The position numbers and the translations under genes are program-made. From IMG/VR virus record IMGVR_UViG_3300044951_001417, positions 1 to 44,672 of that record: a stretch of 44,672 nt of DNA, one strand, 5' to 3'. Origin of the DNA: a virus. Below the pieces are notes generated by a model. That model saw only the letters and a program-made list of their open reading frames with translations. It was not told the origin of the DNA and did no database searches. Numbering within the stretch: position 1 is the stretch's first letter; each line of letters opens with the position of its first letter. Below are positions 30,424 through 38,558 of the stretch, piece after piece.

Positions 30424-31959
30424 TTACTCCGCGGCGTCCGGCAGGTAGTCCCAGAACACCATCAGGAGCGTGTGGTCCATCGTCGAGACGACCTTGGCGC
30501 CCGAGGCGGCCTCCAGCTCCAGCGGCAGCATGATCGCCTGATCCTGCTCAACCGTGGGCTTTCCGTCCCCCAGCGAGCACAGCGGCAGGTCGATCGAGAT
30601 GCCGGCGTTCGCCTTCACGAGGTGCATGTCCATCGTGATGTCCGCGTTGTTGCGGACCGCTTCGATCGCCGCAACGTCCGCAAAGTAGGCCGACATCTTG
30701 GCGCCCACCTCGAACGTGCCAGCGGTCACCTCGAAGGCCCCCAGCACGCCGACGGCCTTGTTCGCGGAGACGTTGTCGTTCAGTGTGATCGTCAGCTCGG
30801 TCACGTAGGCCATCAGCGGGGTCGGAGCGGCGTCCGTCGTGCTGATCTCGGCCAGCTTGATCCGGGCCACGTCCGAACTCGTGTTGAAGGCGTCCGATTC
30901 CACGAGCGTCGGGCGCGTACCGGTCTTCAGGCCCACCGCCGTGTCCTGCGTCTCGTTGTCGGCCGCCACGTAGCTCAGCGTGGCCGTGGCCTTGTTCGCG
31001 GTCGGGATCGCGATCTCCAGCTCGCTCGGCACGCAGCCCACGATGTACTCGGCCTGCTCGTCGGTCGGGTTGTCGATGTCCGGGAAGCCCAGCGTGCGCT
31101 CGAACTGGTAGGTCCGGCGCACGATGTCGGCCCCGGTCTCGTTCTTGAGCACGCGGCCCACGAAGATCTGGATCGTCTCGGTCGTGCTGGCCTCGGTGAC
31201 CATCGTCAGCTCGGTCTTGTCGAACGTGAGCAGATGGGCCGCGACGCTCCGCACGCGAGCGAAGCCGTTGTTGGCCGCCGTGACGAACTTCTTGCCGACC
31301 GCATCGCCGCCGATGTAGACCCACTCACCCGGGATCAGGCCGATCGTGGTGAAGTCGATCGTGGTGCTCGTCAGTGTCGGGAAGGCGCCCGAAACGACCA
31401 CGTCGATGTCACCGGCAGCACCCTGCACACCCACCTGCACCAGCTTGGCCGTGGCAGGCGGGGTTTCGTTCACGAGGTTCTCGCTCACCAACACCTTGCC
31501 AGAGCTGACCGACGCCACAGTCTTCAGGCCGTTGTTCCCGGTGTTCGTGAAGCCACTCGCGAAGATCAGATCGCCAGCCACGAAGTTCGTGTTGATGCCG
31601 GTGCCCGCGTAGCTGTCATCGGCCGTCGCTACGGCAGTGATCTCGCTCGCGCCACCGAACTCGACCTTCCGGCGCAGGTCAGCGAAGAAGAAGCCCTGCA
31701 TCAGGTCCTGCAGGTTGGTCTGCGTGATGTCCGTCTCGAAGCCGGCGTTGGCTTCGAGGTCGGTCACGACGCCCTTCTTCCGCTGCCGAGAGGGGTTGAT
31801 GGGGTTGCGGGCCACGGTGGTGATGGTCCCCCCGAAGTCCGGGTACGAGTTGGGTTCGCACGGCACCCAGATGGGCGTGGTGGGGAGGACCTTGAAGGTT
31901 TCCTCCTCGGCGACGCGCAGGCCGGTGACGTTGCTGTCGATCTTGTTCAGGAAAGCCAT
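30424..31959 (-). CDS. major tail tube protein
   Basis: 511 residues from ATG 31959 with GAGGTGAA upstream. The N-terminus has the phage tail tube pattern: MAFLNKIDSNVTGLRVAEE, then PNSYPDFGGTITTVARNPI and DLEANAGFETDITQTNLQDL. The rest is beta-rich with Thr and Val. Length is long for a tail tube protein, so the middle probably carries an inserted Ig-like domain (about residues 110-250). It lies between the tail terminator-like gene and the chaperones, the canonical position, and is followed by a stable hairpin. I am confident in the role; the inserted domain is inference. Confidence 0.85.
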   Translation of the reverse strand: MAFLNKIDSNVTGLRVAEEETFKVLPTTPIWVPCEPNSYPDFGGTITTVARNPINPSRQRKKGVVTDLEANAGFETDITQTNLQDLMQGFFFADLRRKVEFGGASEITAVATADDSYAGTGINTNFVAGDLIFASGFTNTGNNGLKTVASVSSGKVLVSENLVNETPPATAKLVQVGVQGAAGDIDVVVSGAFPTLTSTTIDFTTIGLIPGEWVYIGGDAVGKKFVTAANNGFARVRSVAAHLLTFDKTELTMVTEASTTETIQIFVGRVLKNETGADIVRRTYQFERTLGFPDIDNPTDEQAEYIVGCVPSELEIAIPTANKATATLSYVAADNETQDTAVGLKTGTRPTLVESDAFNTSSDVARIKLAEISTTDAAPTPLMAYVTELTITLNDNVSANKAVGVLGAFEVTAGTFEVGAKMSAYFADVAAIEAVRNNADITMDMHLVKANAGISIDLPLCSLGDGKPTVEQDQAIMLPLELEAASGAKVVSTMDHTLLMVFWDYLPDAAE

Positions 31960-31960
31960 T

Positions 31961-32380
31961 TCATTTCACCTCATCGTACTCGAACTCAGCGAGCACGTTC
32001 GTCTGGGTCCAGTGTCCATCAGGTCCTACGTCAACAGCACGCACGTTCCGGAAGATCACCCTCCCCGGCGAGGTCACCTCACCCTCGAACGCATCTCTCG
32101 CTACGGTCGCCAAACTGTCAGCCAGCACCTGTCCGTCGCCAAACTCGGTGAAGATCTGGGCCGTCACGATCCCAGTCCTCCGAAACCGACGATTCCCGGT
32201 CGCCCCACTGAGTGTGGCCTGAAACCCCTGCGTGTGGGCCACAGTCAGGCGGCACCACGCGCCACTGTCCGGGAGCTGGCCGGCGACGTCGTTGAAGAGG
32301 ACAGGAAGACCGGTCGCATCCCACGCAGCCACGAACAGCGCGCAGATCTCATCCCGGGCCTGCTCCCTCGTCGCCGTCAT
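31961..32380 (-). CDS. tail terminator / tail completion protein
   Basis: 139 residues from ATG 32380 (ATGA overlap). The start helix (TREQARDEICALFVAAWDA) followed by VLFNDV, WCRLTVAHTQGF and RFRRTGIVTAQIFTEFGDG matches the phage tail terminator/DUF4128-type fold: a helix, then beta strands around a ring. These proteins cap the tail tube before head joining. It sits between the connector genes and the tail tube gene, the expected position. The stop lies just before the tail tube gene SD. Confidence 0.75.
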   Translation of the reverse strand: MTATREQARDEICALFVAAWDATGLPVLFNDVAGQLPDSGAWCRLTVAHTQGFQATLSGATGNRRFRRTGIVTAQIFTEFGDGQVLADSLATVARDAFEGEVTSPGRVIFRNVRAVDVGPDGHWTQTNVLAEFEYDEVK

Positions 32381-32760
32381 CGCGACACCTCGAACATGTA
32401 GAGCACTCGCTTCTCCGCCGGGCTGATGACCTCGGTCTTGAGGATCCGCCAAGTCATGTCCCGGTCGATGATCGCGTCAAACTCCTCCAGATGATAGCCG
32501 TCATCCGCATCAGCCGCAAACAGGGCGTACTCCGACTCCCGGAGAACCCCCTCTTTCTGCTCGGCGAAGGTGCCCACGAGCTGCGTGCGGGGGACGAAGG
32601 CCGCGGTCCCGGCGACAGTCGCCACCGGATAGGTGCTCTGGCCGCGCCACGGTTTGTCCTGATCCTGCGGATTGGCTCCGTACTGGACGACCGTCACCGC
32701 GCGACCGTTGGCTTCGATCAGACGGGCCGCTGTGGCCGCCAGCTTGATGAAATCAACCAC
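32377..32760 (-). CDS. head closure / head-tail joining protein
   Basis: 127 residues from GTG 32760 (GGAG 7 nt upstream). Compact beta-rich sequence with AATAARLIEANGRAVTVV at the N-terminus, TAAFVPRTQLVG in the middle and DMTWRILKTEVISPAEKRVLYMFEV at the end: the pattern of small stopper/head-closure proteins. It is placed between a DnaT-like connector and the tail terminator, as expected for the stopper. Tight overlaps on both sides support coordinated synthesis of the neck proteins. Confidence 0.7.
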   Translation of the reverse strand: MVDFIKLAATAARLIEANGRAVTVVQYGANPQDQDKPWRGQSTYPVATVAGTAAFVPRTQLVGTFAEQKEGVLRESEYALFAADADDGYHLEEFDAIIDRDMTWRILKTEVISPAEKRVLYMFEVSR

Positions 32761-33352
32761 GGGTCAGCTCCCGGCTCGCGTAACCATCGAGCAGCTCTTC
32801 GAGCCACAGGTCCGCCTGCGGGTATTCCGGCAGGCTCTGACTCAGATTGCCTGTCCCAACCATCGGGCGGCCCGTCTGGTCGCCCGTGGCGTACTTGGTC
32901 GACTCCTTGATGGGCCCGACCTCTTCCGACTTCTCGGTGATCTTGCCCGAACTGACGTTCGTGACCTCACCCGTGACCGGATCGAGGATCCCGTAGTCCG
33001 GAGCCGGAACAGGGGCCAGATCCCGCCCCAGTTGGATCGAAAGAAGGGCGTATTCCGCGATCGCCCGCTTCAGGACGACCGGAACGCCCGTCAGGAGGTA
33101 GTCCTCGTCGGTGTAGGCGTCCGAGCGCGGCCATTCGAGGGCCTGCTGCTGCGACATCTTGTCACCGCGGAACCGGCGCCCGAAGCGCTTGTCGACGTAG
33201 TCAGTTGCTCGGACGATGGCCGCGGTCACAGCCGCCGTGAGCTGTGCGGTCACGACAGTCCCCCGGTCAGCGTGGTAGGCCCTGTACTCGGCCTCGGTCA
33301 TGTAGGCGTTCGAGGTGGTGAGCCCGACGCCTGTTTCCGGAGTGAAAGCCAT
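32753..33352 (-). CDS. head-tail adaptor, DnaT-like connector family
   Basis: 199 residues from ATG 33352 (GAGG 7 nt upstream). Typical family features are SNAYMTEAEYRAYHADRG (a Tyr/Ala-rich start helix), VRATDYVDKRFGRRFRGDK, QALEWPRSDAY, and AIAEYALLSIQLGRDLAP: a helical bundle that sits on the portal ring. Families of this kind are annotated as DnaT-like ssDNA-binding or gp6-like adaptor proteins, although the role here is structural. It precedes the head closure gene. The QALEWPR segment is a reliable family marker. Confidence 0.8.
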   Translation of the reverse strand: MAFTPETGVGLTTSNAYMTEAEYRAYHADRGTVVTAQLTAAVTAAIVRATDYVDKRFGRRFRGDKMSQQQALEWPRSDAYTDEDYLLTGVPVVLKRAIAEYALLSIQLGRDLAPVPAPDYGILDPVTGEVTNVSSGKITEKSEEVGPIKESTKYATGDQTGRPMVGTGNLSQSLPEYPQADLWLEELLDGYASRELTRG

Positions 33353-33356
33353 CACG

Positions 33357-33860
33357 TCACCTCAGAATGCTGAATTTCGTAGGTCCACCCGCCGGTGCGT
33401 GCGTGACTGCAAGGTAACACGCCCGCGCGCCCGCGCCACCGTAGTCCCAAGCAGCGACCTGCCAGTTGCGGAAATAGGTGCCGCCGGGGTTGCCCACATC
33501 GAACAGGACGCCCGTGTCGCCGGTCTTGTTGATGAGCGCGAGCTCCCCAGACGTCAGCTCATGGCTGTGCCATCCGGCAGCGGCGGGCGTCCCGGTGTCA
33601 TTGAAGATCAGCGTCCCGCCCAAATAGATCAGGCGCTGGTAGCTCGCAGCCTTGGTCTTGGTGTAGCCGTCGTGATACCAGTAGAACGTCGCGGCCGAGA
33701 TGACGTCCGTGCCGATGGCCGAGGTGTCGATGGTGGCCTCGCCGTAGGAGTCCCTCGTGTTGAGGTTGTCGAACAGAGAAACCAGCGCCACGCCGTTGGT
33801 GTTGGCCCCGTAGCCCGTGGTCTCGTCTCGGGCGCTGGTGGTGACGGGGTAATTAGGCAC
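33357..33860 (-). CDS. virion protein with beta-sandwich-like domain, paired with the collagen-like fibre
   Basis: 167 residues from GTG 33860, overlapping the fibre gene by 8 nt. It looks like a jelly-roll or beta-sandwich domain ([45 protein letters not shown], then [10 protein letters not shown]), similar in style to structural domains that bind carbohydrate or protein on virus surfaces. No exact family is identified. Since it directly follows the collagen-like protein it is probably a partner or a knob of that fibre. Confidence 0.6.
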   Translation of the reverse strand: MPNYPVTTSARDETTGYGANTNGVALVSLFDNLNTRDSYGEATIDTSAIGTDVISAATFYWYHDGYTKTKAASYQRLIYLGGTLIFNDTGTPAAAGWHSHELTSGELALINKTGDTGVLFDVGNPGGTYFRNWQVAAWDYGGAGARACYLAVTHAPAGGPTKFSILR

Positions 33861-35619
33861 TGCGCACCCCGGTCAGAGCGAGTGTGACCATCGTGACGGT
33901 AGTCGCGCTGTCCACATTGAACCGCAGGATGTCGCCCTTTGCCACGGCGATCGACAGCGAGCTGCCCTGTGCCTTGGTAGCCGAGCTGATCGCGGGCGTC
34001 ACGATGCTGTCCGCGTCGACCGGCGGGTGGTTCGCGTAGGTGTCCTTCCAAACGTCGACCGTGATCGACCCGCTCTGGTCTGCGACCATCGTCCAGCCGG
34101 TGATCGTCATCTTGAACGGACAGACGTAGAATCCCTTGGCGCCAGTCGTGATCGCGACCCCACCACCGTCGAACGCAACCTGAAGAGCCTCTTCGGTCGC
34201 AGCAACGCCGTCCTTGATCAGCAGGCCATCCACAGTCACACCGGTGTCCGAGTCCGGAATCTCACTGACTGACGGACCGATCAGCCCCATCGTGCCCTTT
34301 ACCTGATTGGCAACGATCCACGTGCTGAAATCGAACCGATCCAAGTCGTAGTCGTAGATCAGTGAGCCAGCGGGGACTGGTACACCGGACTCGTCAAACA
34401 GCCCACCAAAGAACACGGAGGGAAACGCATCCGGCATGTCCATGCCGACGTATACATCCTTGCCGTACAAATCAGCTTGGAGACTGACCGACTCGTCAAA
34501 CTGGGCTGACCCACCAGTGACCTGCAGCGCGATCATCGGGAGCAGCGGGTCCGCAGGCGGGAGGAGAATCTTCCACCCGCGGGAGGCGACGATCTTCTCG
34601 TTGGTCCGATCCCACTGTACCCGCGGAGGTGTAACGAAGGGGGCGACTGCGGGGCCGAACTCGATGTACGGATTCCCGAGCGCGTCACGCGAGTTGATCT
34701 TGAGGTTGTTCGGAGTGAACTCCACGCGATCGAGGGTGGCGTTGTACTCCATCGCTCGGTCTGCCACAGAGCTGAACTTGAGCAGCGGAAGGACCCCCGT
34801 CCCGAGCGCCCCATTCAGCAGCAGGTTGGCCGCCTGCCAGTCCACGATGCCCTGATAATCGAGGTCGTCGGCCACGACGGCGCCCGTGCGTCCGAAGACG
34901 CTCGTGACGCCGCCGCTCTCCGCATCCCACTGGGTGTTGTAGTCCGTCCCGTCGATCTTCTTGAGCACCTGCCCTGCAGCGCCCCCCGTGGGCACGCCCG
35001 GGCCTGCGGCTCCCGGATCACCCTGCGGTCCGGGATCGCCCTGCGGCCCTGCGTCTCCTTGCGGCCCTGCGTCGCCCTGCGGCCCGACAAGCGACACGCC
35101 CGCCGGCCACACCCCGGCTGCTTTGGGCCCAAAGTAGGTGCTCGTGGCCGTGTTCAGGTAGAAGTCGCCGTTGACTCCCTGCGTCGTCGGGTTGACCACC
35201 CCAGAGAGCCACGTCTTGCCGTCGGCGCCAGTCGGCCCGGGGTCGCCTTGCGGTCCGGGGTCTCCCTGCGGACCCGGATCACCCTGCGGTCCGGGGTCCC
35301 CTTGAGGTCCGGGATCGCCCTGCGGCCCGTCGGGGCCCGTCGGGCCCACCAGAACCACGCCCGCCGGCCACACCCCGGCTGCTTTGGGCCCGAAGTAGGT
35401 GCTCGTGGCCGTGTTCAGGTAGAAGTCGCCGTTGACTCCCTGCGTCGTCGGGTTGACGATGCCCGAGAGCCACGAATTGCCGTCTTCGCCCGCCGGACCG
35501 GTCGGTCCGAGCACGGTCGAGGCAGGCACCGTCACGTGGACCACGTCGTCATTCACCGTGACTTCGACTGTGTCTTGGTCGATGACCTTGATCACGTAAG
35601 TCTGGTTGATGATGTCCAT
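33853..35619 (-). CDS. collagen-like fibre protein with repeated modules
   Basis: 588 residues from ATG 35619 (shares a base with the upstream stop, TAATG). Residues 37-70 start [10 protein letters not shown] and two collagen-like stretches follow, rich in GPQGDP triplets. Two nearly identical modules (about 34 residues, [20 protein letters not shown] and [15 protein letters not shown]) flank the triplets. The remaining 360 residues are beta-rich, ending in ALTGVRSA. Collagen-like phage proteins trimerise and form surface fibres. The gene lies between head-neck proteins and capsid-associated genes, so it could be a head fibre or neck whisker rather than a tail fibre. Confidence 0.8.
   Translation of the reverse strand: MDIINQTYVIKVIDQDTVEVTVNDDVVHVTVPASTVLGPTGPAGEDGNSWLSGIVNPTTQGVNGDFYLNTATSTYFGPKAAGVWPAGVVLVGPTGPDGPQGDPGPQGDPGPQGDPGPQGDPGPQGDPGPTGADGKTWLSGVVNPTTQGVNGDFYLNTATSTYFGPKAAGVWPAGVSLVGPQGDAGPQGDAGPQGDPGPQGDPGAAGPGVPTGGAAGQVLKKIDGTDYNTQWDAESGGVTSVFGRTGAVVADDLDYQGIVDWQAANLLLNGALGTGVLPLLKFSSVADRAMEYNATLDRVEFTPNNLKINSRDALGNPYIEFGPAVAPFVTPPRVQWDRTNEKIVASRGWKILLPPADPLLPMIALQVTGGSAQFDESVSLQADLYGKDVYVGMDMPDAFPSVFFGGLFDESGVPVPAGSLIYDYDLDRFDFSTWIVANQVKGTMGLIGPSVSEIPDSDTGVTVDGLLIKDGVAATEEALQVAFDGGGVAITTGAKGFYVCPFKMTITGWTMVADQSGSITVDVWKDTYANHPPVDADSIVTPAISSATKAQGSSLSIAVAKGDILRFNVDSATTVTMVTLALTGVRSA
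35095..35196 (-). repeat. 102-bp direct repeat in the fibre gene, copy A
   Basis: This stretch is 101/102 identical to 35356-35457 (copy B), 261 bp away. Both copies are in the same frame and encode the WPAG...STATNLYFDG-direction module of the fibre (read on the minus strand as [14 protein letters not shown]...AAGVWPAG). The near identity at the DNA level points to recent duplication or ongoing recombination. Confidence 0.85.
35356..35457 (-). repeat. 102-bp direct repeat in the fibre gene, copy B
   Basis: Partner of 35095-35196, with a single mismatch (a G/A difference in the GPK codons). The interval between the copies holds the GPQGDP collagen-like array, so unequal exchange between copies would remove or duplicate the array. 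Confidence 0.85.
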
Positions 35620-35987
35620 TAGACGGCCCTCCGCGAGACATCACCCTCGACAACCAGCTGGCCATCGAGCCATGTCGACACACGGCCCCCAACCTTCACT
35701 TTCAGGTCATGGACGAGCGTTCCCGGCACGATAGCGGCCGTCATCGCCTCGGTCACGAGCCCAGTCAGGCGATCGTCGGTCCCGTTCACGTCGTCGAGCG
35801 TGAAGTCAGCCGGATCGAGCGAGATCAGCGCCGCGGCGTCGGTCACGTCCGCGTCGATCGCCGGCTTGGCCGTGTACCAGAACGTGTACCCGGTCATCGA
35901 CTTGGGCGTCCCGTCCGCGTTCGTGAACAGGAACTGGATCAGCATGTGATCCCCGCGCTTGACCGTCTTGTTCCACTCGGCAGCCAC
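35619..35987 (-). CDS. virion protein, BppU-N-terminal-like fold
   Basis: 122 residues from GTG 35987 with GGAGG 6 nt upstream. [21 protein letters not shown], then [15 protein letters not shown] and a C-terminal [17 protein letters not shown] follow the pattern of the small beta domain found at the N-terminus of phage baseplate upper proteins and in stand-alone virion proteins (RGDt..l.F...dG.p.dltG....v...., ending in T..G...v..DvtR). It overlaps the fibre gene (TAATG) and probably attaches the fibre to the virion. The link to the fibre is inference from position. Confidence 0.65.
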   Translation of the reverse strand: MAAEWNKTVKRGDHMLIQFLFTNADGTPKSMTGYTFWYTAKPAIDADVTDAAALISLDPADFTLDDVNGTDDRLTGLVTEAMTAAIVPGTLVHDLKVKVGGRVSTWLDGQLVVEGDVSRRAV

Positions 35988-36011
35988 GACGGACCTCCAA
36001 AAGGAAGGGGT

Positions 36012-36031
36012 GGGGCGACCGGCGCCGCCCC
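36012..36031 (-). other. intergenic hairpin with short T-rich tail, possible terminator
   Basis: A 6-bp GGGGCG/CGCCCC stem with an 8-nt loop that can pair further. On the minus strand it is followed by ACCCCTTCCTTTT before the next SD. The tail contains a few T residues, so partial termination is possible, but it is weaker than a standard intrinsic terminator. Confidence 0.45.
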
Positions 36032-36038
36032 TGTTGGA

Positions 36039-36293
36039 CTACGCGATGCTGGTCTGGACCCCGGTGGGGATGATGAGGATCGCATCGTGATCCGCATCCA
36101 CCGTCGCCAGCGCCACCTTCGACTCGAAGTAGTCGCTCGGCAGGTCATGCCCGAGCGCGGCTGCCACCACCGCGGCTTCGGCACTGATCTGCGCCGTCGT
36201 GTGGCCGTCATCGGCATTGATGACCATCGCCCGAATGCCGTCGATGACCTTCGTATGTGTGGCCCTGTAGACCAGATAGACTGCTGCCGCCAT
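36039..36293 (-). CDS. small virion-region protein of unknown function
   Basis: 84 residues from ATG 36293 (GGGAGG 9 nt upstream). It contains MAAAVYLVYRATHTKVIDGIR, an AEAAVVAAALGHDL helix, and an ALATVDADHDAILIIPTG strand region. Alternating alpha/beta pattern, no family recognised. It is located between capsid-associated and fibre genes, so a virion or assembly role is likely. A GC hairpin follows its end. Confidence 0.55.
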   Translation of the reverse strand: MAAAVYLVYRATHTKVIDGIRAMVINADDGHTTAQISAEAAVVAAALGHDLPSDYFESKVALATVDADHDAILIIPTGVQTSIA

Positions 36294-36297
36294 TGGA

Positions 36298-36807
36298 CTA
36301 GACCTCCCGACGGAAGTGGGGTGCCACTTTCGTGATGATGTGACGTGTAACGTCTTGGCCCGTGAGTTCCGCCACCACGTCGACCCGAGGCAGGCCCTCG
36401 GTCGTCCAGTGGCTGTCGTCGAGCACATCGAGCATGCTCAGCGCTTCTTTGATCCCGGTGCCCGGGTGTCCGTGCCTCGCGGCAGGAAGTTCGGGTCCAC
36501 CGGCGTCAGGGGTGTCATGTCCGCCCCCGTCTTCTGTGGGTACCTCGGCAGGCCCTGCCCCAGAGGGCTCCACGTCGCCGACCACTGCCGGAACCGGCGG
36601 CCCGTCGGCAGGGGTCTCAGGATGACGCTCCCCATCGTCGAGGACCTCCGTCTGGTAGTAGACGTTCAGGTAGCGGATCGTCTTCTCGATGGCCGCCGGG
36701 TCACCGGAGAGCTCCAGACGACCGTTCACAAACGAGTGACCGTTCAGAACGACCGTCTGGCCCTTCCGGCCGCCAGTCAGGAACAGAGTCTTGGTGACGG
36801 CTTCCAT
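36298..36807 (-). CDS. virion-region protein with Pro/Glu-rich linker
   Basis: 169 residues from ATG 36807. The N-terminal 55 residues are a compact beta domain (LFLTGGRKGQTVVLNGHSFV, RLELSGDPAAIEKTIRYL), the middle 45 are a Pro, Glu, Gly and Ala-rich linker (ETPADGPPVPAVVGDVEPSG and so on), and the C-terminal 50 form a helical end (IKEALSMLDVLDDSHW...). The two ends joined by a flexible linker would suit a decoration or anchoring role on the capsid. No homologue recognised. Its location next to the capsid gene fits. Confidence 0.6.
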   Translation of the reverse strand: MEAVTKTLFLTGGRKGQTVVLNGHSFVNGRLELSGDPAAIEKTIRYLNVYYQTEVLDDGERHPETPADGPPVPAVVGDVEPSGAGPAEVPTEDGGGHDTPDAGGPELPAARHGHPGTGIKEALSMLDVLDDSHWTTEGLPRVDVVAELTGQDVTRHIITKVAPHFRREV

Positions 36808-36810
36808 TGA

Positions 36811-37383
36811 TCAGACCTTCACTTCGGCCAGCACCACCGGCACGGCGACGGTGTCGGCCTTCAGAGCCACGACGAGCGCCGCAGCCGCGATACCCTCGTG
36901 GGTGATCGCGCCGGTGAACAGCGAAGACAGGTCCACGCTGGTGTCACCGCTGGGCGACGTCACCTTGACCGTGACCGTGCCATCACCGAGCCCGTCCGCG
37001 ATCGAAGACAGGGTCAGGTTCGGCGCGGCGTACGCGGCGTTCGCGATCAGGGGCAGGGCGTTGAGCGCCGTGACCAGCTTCGCAGCGAGCGCATCCAGAT
37101 CGTCCGTGCCGGAACCCGTGACCACAGCCTCCAGCAGGGGGTTGGCCGACTGCGCCGCGGCACCGCGGATCGAGATCGTCCACTTGTAGCCCAGCATGCT
37201 GGCACTGTCGTCGAGCGTTCCTTCGGTCAGGGCCACCGAAGTGGAGCCTGCCCAGCTGGAATCGCCGTTGAAGTAGGCCGTCGCGAAGGTCTTCGCGAGG
37301 GCCGCACTCTCGGCCGAGACAATCAGCGCATTGGCGCTCTTGACCGTCTTGGCCGTGAGGTTTTTCAGGAGATAGAGAGCCAC
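36811..37383 (-). CDS. capsid-associated protein, decoration protein candidate
   Basis: 190 residues from GTG 37383 with GGGAGG 7 nt upstream. Ala, Ser, Thr and Leu-rich; predicted helix and beta segments (SANALIVSAESAALAKTFA, GYKWTISIRG, DGLGDGTVTVKVTSPSGD). It follows the major capsid gene and the UUCG hairpin, a position often held by decoration or head-completion proteins. No sequence family is recognised, so the role is inferred from position only. Confidence 0.55.
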   Translation of the reverse strand: MALYLLKNLTAKTVKSANALIVSAESAALAKTFATAYFNGDSSWAGSTSVALTEGTLDDSASMLGYKWTISIRGAAAQSANPLLEAVVTGSGTDDLDALAAKLVTALNALPLIANAAYAAPNLTLSSIADGLGDGTVTVKVTSPSGDTSVDLSSLFTGAITHEGIAAAALVVALKADTVAVPVVLAEVKV

Positions 37384-37409
37384 TTGCGGACCTCCCGGTC
37401 AGGTGGTGT

Positions 37410-37433
37410 CTGGGGAGCCCGAAGGCTCCCCAG
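37410..37433 (-). other. intergenic hairpin with cUUCGg tetraloop, after the capsid gene
   Basis: A perfect 10-bp stem CUGGGGAGCC/GGCUCCCCAG with a UUCG loop closed by C-G, among the most stable RNA hairpins known. It lies between the major capsid gene and the next gene, with no U tract. It would suit 3' end protection of the capsid mRNA or partial attenuation of downstream genes. Confidence 0.7.
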
Positions 37434-37451
37434 AGGTTGATTCCCCCACGA

Positions 37452-38417
37452 TTAGGCGGGGATGACGCCCGGCGCGACGGCCAGACCCTTCTCGGTGAAC
37501 AGGGCCATGCCCGAGTACCACTTGACGCGCGTGATCCGCTCGTCCTTGGTCTCCGAGGTGCCCACGTCCTCGACCACGATGCCCGCGGCTTCCTCGGCGG
37601 TCAGGCCGGCGACGCCGCAGCAGCGCGAACCGTCGTCGAACGTACCGCAGATGACCGAGCTCGCGTTGGTCGCGTTGCCGTAGGTCTGGTTGATCGGAAT
37701 GTAGTCGTTCTTGAAGACCGGGACCTCCGAGTACGACATGACCTTGGCACCGCTCGGCATTTCGACGACTTCCATGATGGCGGCGCCACCCAGCGCACGC
37801 AGCAGCGCGCGATAGGCCCGACGTTCGCGGGAGTTCATCATGATGTAGTCGGCGTTGCCGTCCTTCGCGGTCACGAGGTCCAGCAGCTCATCGAGGATCG
37901 CGAGCGACAGCGCGCTGCCGTCCGTCGCCGGGGTCGTCTTCTGACCCGACGCGCACAGCAGGAGCAGACCATCGAACTGGTTCGCCGTGCCGCTGTTGCC
38001 GTTGACCATCAGCCACTGGTACAGGCGCCCGCAGTGCTTGGCCTTGCTGGCGACCTGAATCGCGGTCTGGTCGTTGCCGTCCGAGCTCCGGGTGGCCTGA
38101 ATCAGACCATTCACTTCGGCGTCGCCGATGATCGTGGTCAGGCCGCTGGTGTACTGCGTGAAGGTGGCAGCGTTCTTGGCCTCGGCCGAACCGCTGGTCA
38201 GCGGGTTCGCATCGCCCGAGCCCAGAACCGTGCCGATGCCGGTCAGGCCGACGCCGCCCAGCACGTTCTCACGGTTGTAGGCGAGCGCGTTGCCCGAGAT
38301 GCCGTCGAACGGGAACACCTCGAAGATCTGGTTGACAGTGATGACGTCCTCGATGACGCCCGCGACGAGCATGTCCTGCGCCAGCTTGGCGCTTTCCGCC
38401 AGAGTTACGGAAGCCAT
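37452..38417 (-). CDS. major capsid protein, HK97 fold
   Basis: 321 residues from ATG 38417, preceded by GAGGAGG; the longer in-frame start at 38474 lies in the leader. MASVTLAESAKLAQDMLVAG, then the VFPFDGISGNALAYNREN segment, a central AILDELLDLVTAKDG-style helix (the spine helix region), and the C-terminal GVAGLTAEEAAGIVVEDVG with TRVKWYSGMALFTEKG match phage capsid proteins of the HK97-fold group whose N-terminus reads L...AKL.QD.L..GVIE. It lies immediately after the scaffold gene and its own promoter, consistent with very high expression. No protease domain is fused. Confidence 0.85.
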   Translation of the reverse strand: MASVTLAESAKLAQDMLVAGVIEDVITVNQIFEVFPFDGISGNALAYNRENVLGGVGLTGIGTVLGSGDANPLTSGSAEAKNAATFTQYTSGLTTIIGDAEVNGLIQATRSSDGNDQTAIQVASKAKHCGRLYQWLMVNGNSGTANQFDGLLLLCASGQKTTPATDGSALSLAILDELLDLVTAKDGNADYIMMNSRERRAYRALLRALGGAAIMEVVEMPSGAKVMSYSEVPVFKNDYIPINQTYGNATNASSVICGTFDDGSRCCGVAGLTAEEAAGIVVEDVGTSETKDERITRVKWYSGMALFTEKGLAVAPGVIPA

Positions 38418-38527
38418 TTCGTGGCCCTCCTCAGTTGGGTAAAACCTCAGTTCACAACACGAGCACTGCGTCACGCAGCGGGTCGCCCGAACCTTGGATC
38501 ACCCTCGGTGGGCAGAGTCTGGTCCTC

Positions 38528-38556
38528 AGTCTAGCCAAGCGCCAAGCTGGCGTCAA
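38528..38556 (-). promoter_or_regulatory. sigma70-like promoter for the major capsid gene
   Basis: TTGACG (-35, 38556-38551) and TAGACT (-10, 38533-38528) on the minus strand with optimal 17-bp spacing. It lies between the scaffold stop and the capsid gene in the only sizeable gap of the head operon (38418-38558, 141 bp). A transcript from here would carry a leader of about 100 nt before the capsid SD and would boost capsid over scaffold. Confidence 0.6.
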
Positions 38557-38558
38557 GT

